Assembly (NCBI GenBank): GCA_946402905.1 | Contig: CAMIYC010000016.1 | Location: 1-63,665, forward strand | Direction: 5' to 3' | DNA: 63,665 nt | DNA from: an uncultured Prevotellaceae bacterium | Lineage (GTDB): Bacteria > Bacteroidota > Bacteroidia > Bacteroidales > Bacteroidaceae | Shown: positions 59,970 through 63,665 of the stretch, piece after piece | How the letters are laid out: every line of letters starts with the position of its first letter | Position numbering within the stretch: the stretch's first letter is position 1 | Translations under genes and position numbers: made by a program | The notes under the pieces: generated by a model | What the model was told of the DNA's origin: nothing | The model's input: only the letters and a program-made list of their open reading frames with translations | Database searches by the model: none

Positions 59970-59977
59970 TATCTTTG
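59970..59977 (+). promoter_or_regulatory. -7 box of OmpA lipoprotein gene
   Basis: TATCTTTG, 52 bases before the ATG at 60030. The upstream -33 position is TTTT, a partial match. Confidence 0.55.
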
Positions 59978-60029
59978 CAAAGAATATAGCAGAACGTAAT
60001 CCAATTTTTAACAATTAAAATTTATAATT

Positions 60030-60716
60030 ATGAAGAAAACAAATTTTGTGGCATACTTGATGTGTGCGCTCATGGTCATGGGATGCACCACAAACGCCGG
60101 CACAGGTTCTCTGCTCGGTGCTGGTGGTGGAGCTGCCCTCGGTGGAATCATTGGTAACATTATCGGAAAGAACACCAAGAGTACGGTGATCGGTGCCGCT
60201 ATCGGTACTGCCGTCGGTACTACCGCTGGTGCCCTCATTGGAAAGCACATGGACAAGGTGAAGGCTAAGGCCGCTGCCGTGGAGAACGCTACAGTGACTG
60301 AAATCACTGACCAGAACGGTCTCGCCGCAGTGAAAGTGGCTTTCGACTCGGGCATCCTCTTCGCCACAGGCAAATATGCCCTCAACAACGCATCAAAGAC
60401 CGCACTCACCAAATTTGCCCAGATGCTCAAAGCTGAGCCACAGCTGATGATCGACATCCAGGGACACACCGACAGCACCGGCAGTGACAAGGTGAACAAC
60501 CCGCTGTCTCAGAACCGTGCTCAGGCCGTGGCCAACTATCTCGTCAACTGCGGCGTGCCAAGCTCACAGTTCCAGAATGTATCCGGATTCGGCTCTACAC
60601 AGCCCGTCGCTGACAACAGCACAGCAGCCGGACGCCAGCAGAACCGCCGTGTGGAGATCTATATGTATGCCAGCCAGGCTATGATCGACGCTGCCAACGC
60701 AGGTACACTCCAGTAA
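60030..60716 (+). CDS. OmpA-family lipoprotein with glycine zipper
   Basis: A 228-aa lipoprotein (lipobox VMGC, Cys about residue 15). A glycine-zipper region (LLGAGGGAALGGIIG, VIGAAIGTAVGTTAGALIG; about 25-75) precedes a C-terminal OmpA domain with the peptidoglycan-binding HTDSTGS and NRRVEIYM. It would tether the outer membrane to the cell wall. The layout is common in Bacteroidetes YiaD-type proteins. It has its own promoter and terminator. Confidence 0.9.
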   Translation: MKKTNFVAYLMCALMVMGCTTNAGTGSLLGAGGGAALGGIIGNIIGKNTKSTVIGAAIGTAVGTTAGALIGKHMDKVKAKAAAVENATVTEITDQNGLAAVKVAFDSGILFATGKYALNNASKTALTKFAQMLKAEPQLMIDIQGHTDSTGSDKVNNPLSQNRAQAVANYLVNCGVPSSQFQNVSGFGSTQPVADNSTAAGRQQNRRVEIYMYASQAMIDAANAGTLQ

Positions 60717-60737
60717 TCTGAAACATCACTCCAAATA

Positions 60738-60767
60738 GGGCGGATTGAAAAATCCGCCCATTTTTTT
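60738..60767 (+). terminator. Intrinsic terminator
   Basis: A 9-bp GC-rich stem GGGCGGATT/AATCCGCCC with loop GAAA, followed by A and seven T. Confidence 0.9.
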
Positions 60768-60783
60768 CTGATTCCACCACAGT

Positions 60784-61521
60784 ATGTTCATCATCAAGTT
60801 TGTGCTGAAAATCGTCAGATGGACGGTCGTGCTCTTTTTTGCAAGCTCTATACTGGCCGTCATCGCCTATAGGTTCATACCCGTACCCGCCACGCCCCTG
60901 ATGTTCTCAAGGAGCTTCCACCAGTTGTCGGCGGGAGAGCAGGTGAGGTGGAAGCATTCATGGAAGTCGCTCGACGAGATCTCGCCGCATCTGCCGGTAG
61001 CTGTCATGGCCAGTGAAGACCAGTGGTTTCTCAAGCACCATGGATTCGACTTCGACGCTATACAAGACGCGATAGAATACAACAAGACTCATAAGAAACA
61101 GAGGGGTGGAAGCACCATCTCTCAGCAGACCGCCAAGAACGTGTTCCTCTGGCAGGGAAAAACCATGGTGAGAAAGGGACTGGAGACCTATTTCACATTC
61201 CTGATCGAACTCTTCTGGAGCAAACAGCGCATCATGGAGGTGTATCTCAACTCCATAGAGATGGGCGACGGCATCTACGGCGCTGAAGCGGTGGCGATGA
61301 ATCATTTCTCCAAACATGCCGCCGACCTCTCAAGGGCGGAATGTGCACTGATTGCAGCCACACTGCCCAACCCGCTGCGATTCAGCTCGAAACACCCAAG
61401 CTCATACATGCTCAAACGGCAACGGAAGATAGAGCACGAGATGAAGTTCATACCCAAATTCCCCAAAGAAGGACAAGACTATGACCCCAACACCACCTCG
61501 GGCGGCATCTATCACCAGTAA
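60784..61521 (+). CDS. mtgA: Monofunctional peptidoglycan transglycosylase
   Basis: A 245-aa GT51 enzyme with an N-terminal membrane anchor (about 5-28). GT51 motifs are present: [17 protein letters not shown] (catalytic Glu about 79), [16 protein letters not shown], and [16 protein letters not shown]. There is no transpeptidase domain. It polymerises lipid II into glycan strands. The gap to the next gene carries a short CTCAGAAC-type repeat (61523-61585). Confidence 0.92.
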   Translation: MFIIKFVLKIVRWTVVLFFASSILAVIAYRFIPVPATPLMFSRSFHQLSAGEQVRWKHSWKSLDEISPHLPVAVMASEDQWFLKHHGFDFDAIQDAIEYNKTHKKQRGGSTISQQTAKNVFLWQGKTMVRKGLETYFTFLIELFWSKQRIMEVYLNSIEMGDGIYGAEAVAMNHFSKHAADLSRAECALIAATLPNPLRFSSKHPSSYMLKRQRKIEHEMKFIPKFPKEGQDYDPNTTSGGIYHQ

Positions 61522-61522
61522 A

Positions 61523-61585
61523 CTCACACCTCTCAGAGCACTTGGAGTACTCAGAACCCTCAGAATCTTCAGAACCCTCACAATA
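61523..61585. repeat. CTCAGAACC tandem repeat
   Basis: Degenerate short units (CTCAGAGCA, CTCAGAACC, CTTCAGAAC) between mtgA and the helicase gene. Similar in kind to the repeats at 47612-47722. Confidence 0.6.
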
Positions 61586-61599
61586 CCTCTTTATTTTTA

Positions 61600-63665
61600 A
61601 TGAATTCAGAAGAAATCCTCTCTACACTCAATGACAGTCAGCGGGCTGCCGTGGAGTATATCGACGGGGCGTCGCTGGTCATCGCAGGCGCTGGGTCGGG
61701 AAAGACTCGCGTGCTCACCTTTAAGATAGCCTATCTGCTGCAGCAGGGCTTCCAGCCCTGGAGCATACTCGCCCTGACCTTCACCAACAAGGCTGCCAGC
61801 GAGATGAAGCAGCGCATCGCACAGCTGGTTGGCGACGAGATGGCCAAAGGGCTCTATATGGGCACTTTCCACAGCATCTTCGCCCGCATCCTCCGGATCG
61901 AGGCGCAGGCGATAGGCTTCCAGCCCAACTATACCATCTACGACGAGACCGACTCGCGCTCGCTCCTGAAAAACATCATCAAGGAGCTGGGACTTGACGA
62001 CAAGACCTACAAGCCTGCCACGGTGAGCAATCTCATCTCACTGGCGAAAAACCACTTGATCACAGCCGGACAATACGCTCTGGACCCGGAGGCATACGAG
62101 CGCGACAAGTCTATGAAAGTGCCTGAGGTCAAGACTATATACCAGATCTATGAACAACGGTGCCGGCAAGCCAATGCTATGGACTTCGACGACCTCTTGC
62201 TATACACCTGGCGACTCTTTGAGGAGCATGAAGATATCCGGCTCAAATATGCCACACGATTCAGGTATGTGCTCGTAGATGAATATCAGGACACCAACTA
62301 TGCGCAGCAGTGTATCGTACTGCAGCTCGCACGCGAGCACCAGCATGTGTGCGTGGTGGGTGACGACGCGCAGAGCATCTACTCATTTCGCGGGGCCAAT
62401 ATCGACAATATATTAGGATTCCAGAAAATCTTCGATGATACACGGCTGTTCAAGCTGGAGCGCAACTATCGTTCCACGCAGCGTATCGTCAGTGCGGCCA
62501 ACAGCCTGATACACCAGAATAAATGGCAAATACAGAAGGATGTGTACAGCCGGAATGAGGAGGGGGAGAAAATCAGGTATGTCTCCGTCTATACCGACAA
62601 GGAGGAGGCCTTGATGGTGAGCAGGGAGATCAGGAGAATACGCCGTGAGGAACAGGGTGCATACGACGATTTCGCCATCCTCTACCGCACCAATGCACAG
62701 AGCCGTGTCTTCGAGGAGCAACTGCTCAAAGACAACATCCCATACCGTATCTATGGCGGGCTGAGCTTCTATCAGCGTAAGGAAATCAAGGATGTGATGG
62801 CTTACTTCCGCCTGGTGGTCAACCCCAATGACGAGGAGGCTTTCAGGAGAGTGATCAATTATCCAGCAAGAGGCATTGGCGCCACGACGCTCAACAAGAT
62901 TGTCGAGGCGGCACACAAGCATGGAGTCAGCCTCTGGACAGCAGCTGCCAACCCGATCCCGTTTGAACTGCAACTCACCAAGCGCACTGTGGAGAAAATA
63001 GAGGGATTCCTGTCGTTGGTGAAAGGATATCAGGACCGCCTGCGAGACACCGATGCCCACACGTTAAGCCAGGAGATTGTCAAGACCACTGGCATCATGC
63101 AGGAAATCATCGACGACGTCACCACTGAAGGGGTGGCACGCAAGGAAAACCTCGAGGAACTGCTCTCCAGCATCAAGGATTTCGTCGACACACGAAGGGA
63201 GGAAGACCGGGAGAGGGAGGTTTCGCTCACGGATTTCCTCGCCGAGGTGGCTCTCTACACCGACCAGGACGGCGGCGAAGAGGAAGCGGGGAAGGTGTCG
63301 CTCATGACCATACATAGTGCCAAGGGGCTGGAGTTTCCTACCGTCTTTGTCGTCGGACTTGAGGAGAATATCTTTCCCAGCCCTATGGCACAGGGACCAC
63401 GCCAACTGGAAGAGGAGCGCCGCCTGTTGTATGTGGCCATCACAAGGGCAGAGAAACACTGTGTGCTCTCGAGCGCGCAGATGAGGATGAGATATGGCAA
63501 AATGGAATTCAATCCCAAAAGCCGCTTTGTGCGCGACCTCGATCCCCGCTACGTCACCGTCGGCGGCGGAAATAAGACCGGCTCGCGGAATAATGGTTTC
63601 CAAGGCAACAGTTTCCAAGGCAACAGTTTCCAAGGCAACAGTTTCCAAGGCAACAGTTTCCAAGG
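61600..63665 (+). CDS. UvrD/PcrA-family DNA helicase (3' end outside window)
   Basis: The first 688 codons of a superfamily 1A helicase; the gene runs off the window. Motifs: Walker A IAGAGSGKTRVLT (about 33-45), DEYQDTN (Walker B, about 221-227), GDDAQSIYSFRGAN, KLERNYRST and, late, SAKGLEFPTVF and LEEERRLLYVAITRAE. It unwinds DNA in repair and replication restart; UvrD/PcrA rather than Rep is most likely, but the end is missing. The visible C-terminal part is a run of GNSFQ repeats (63597 onward). Confidence 0.92.
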   Translation, partial: MNSEEILSTLNDSQRAAVEYIDGASLVIAGAGSGKTRVLTFKIAYLLQQGFQPWSILALTFTNKAASEMKQRIAQLVGDEMAKGLYMGTFHSIFARILRIEAQAIGFQPNYTIYDETDSRSLLKNIIKELGLDDKTYKPATVSNLISLAKNHLITAGQYALDPEAYERDKSMKVPEVKTIYQIYEQRCRQANAMDFDDLLLYTWRLFEEHEDIRLKYATRFRYVLVDEYQDTNYAQQCIVLQLAREHQHVCVVGDDAQSIYSFRGANIDNILGFQKIFDDTRLFKLERNYRSTQRIVSAANSLIHQNKWQIQKDVYSRNEEGEKIRYVSVYTDKEEALMVSREIRRIRREEQGAYDDFAILYRTNAQSRVFEEQLLKDNIPYRIYGGLSFYQRKEIKDVMAYFRLVVNPNDEEAFRRVINYPARGIGATTLNKIVEAAHKHGVSLWTAAANPIPFELQLTKRTVEKIEGFLSLVKGYQDRLRDTDAHTLSQEIVKTTGIMQEIIDDVTTEGVARKENLEELLSSIKDFVDTRREEDREREVSLTDFLAEVALYTDQDGGEEEAGKVSLMTIHSAKGLEFPTVFVVGLEENIFPSPMAQGPRQLEEERRLLYVAITRAEKHCVLSSAQMRMRYGKMEFNPKSRFVRDLDPRYVTVGGGNKTGSRNNGFQGNSFQGNSFQGNSFQGNSFQ
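63597..63665 (+). repeat. 15-bp tandem repeat in helicase gene
   Basis: At least four units of the 15-base repeat encoding GNSFQ, running into the window edge. The reading frame is kept, so copy number changes would alter linker length only. Confidence 0.85.

Overview
The window looks like chromosomal DNA of a Prevotellaceae-type Bacteroidales bacterium (Prevotella/Segatella-like). Reasons: a SusC/SusD/GH2 polysaccharide-utilisation set, BspA-like leucine-rich-repeat and dockerin-bearing secreted proteins with Prevotella-style C-terminal sorting tails, tandem deoxynucleoside kinases, the MGGFFG-type PurF paralogue, an archaeal-type ProS, and many promoters of the Bacteroidetes form TTTG-N19/20-TAnnTTTG. 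No rRNA, tRNA, CRISPR array, integrase or complete insertion sequence was seen.

Layout. 0-5 kb: PurF-like protein, a small YxxP/WDE peptide, a zinc-ribbon/LysM membrane protein, a GrpE-like protein, two envelope proteins and a small HTH regulator. 5.1-6.6 kb: phage portal protein. 6.7-9.5 kb: secreted M6 metalloprotease with a second YxxP/WDE peptide. 10.2-18.2 kb: SusD, SusC and GH2. 18.3-22.1 kb: phage large terminase, a third YxxP/WDE peptide (54 aa), repeats and a scaffold-like protein. 22.4-31.7 kb: secreted beta-helix protein, rhomboid-like protease with a phage-type 152-aa protein, DUF4236 protein, SerB, a secreted protein, a P1B ATPase and two deoxynucleoside kinases. 31.9-40.8 kb: five secreted proteins (dockerin-like, cohesin-like, and a 1913-aa EF-hand/LRR protein). 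41.0-48.8 kb: major capsid, connector, fibre, endolysin, holin-like and accessory phage genes. 48.9-55.1 kb: an unknown membrane protein, a leftward phage tail operon, a LexA/CI-type S24 repressor and a HAD phosphatase. 55.4-63.7 kb: ProS, M16 protease, OmpA lipoprotein, monofunctional transglycosylase and a UvrD/PcrA helicase cut by the window end.

The main observation is that intact, podovirus-like particle genes (portal, terminase, scaffold, capsid, connector, fibre, tail beta-propeller, endolysin, holin) are scattered over about 50 kb among ordinary cellular genes, with no integrase or replication module. Five of these transcription units (portal, terminase, scaffold, capsid and tail operons) carry the same unusual promoter, TGACA placed exactly 27 bases before a TAnnTTTG -7 box and usually preceded by AAAA. 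The neighbouring cellular promoters that could be assigned a -33 box use TTTG instead. This fits a co-regulated, domesticated phage particle such as a gene transfer agent. That is an inference from sequence; particle production and DNA packaging are not shown. Other notable features are a three-member small-peptide family, a 194-bp palindromic repeat placed just 5' of two start codons, a copper-type ATPase lacking most of its nucleotide-binding domain, and several repeat families.
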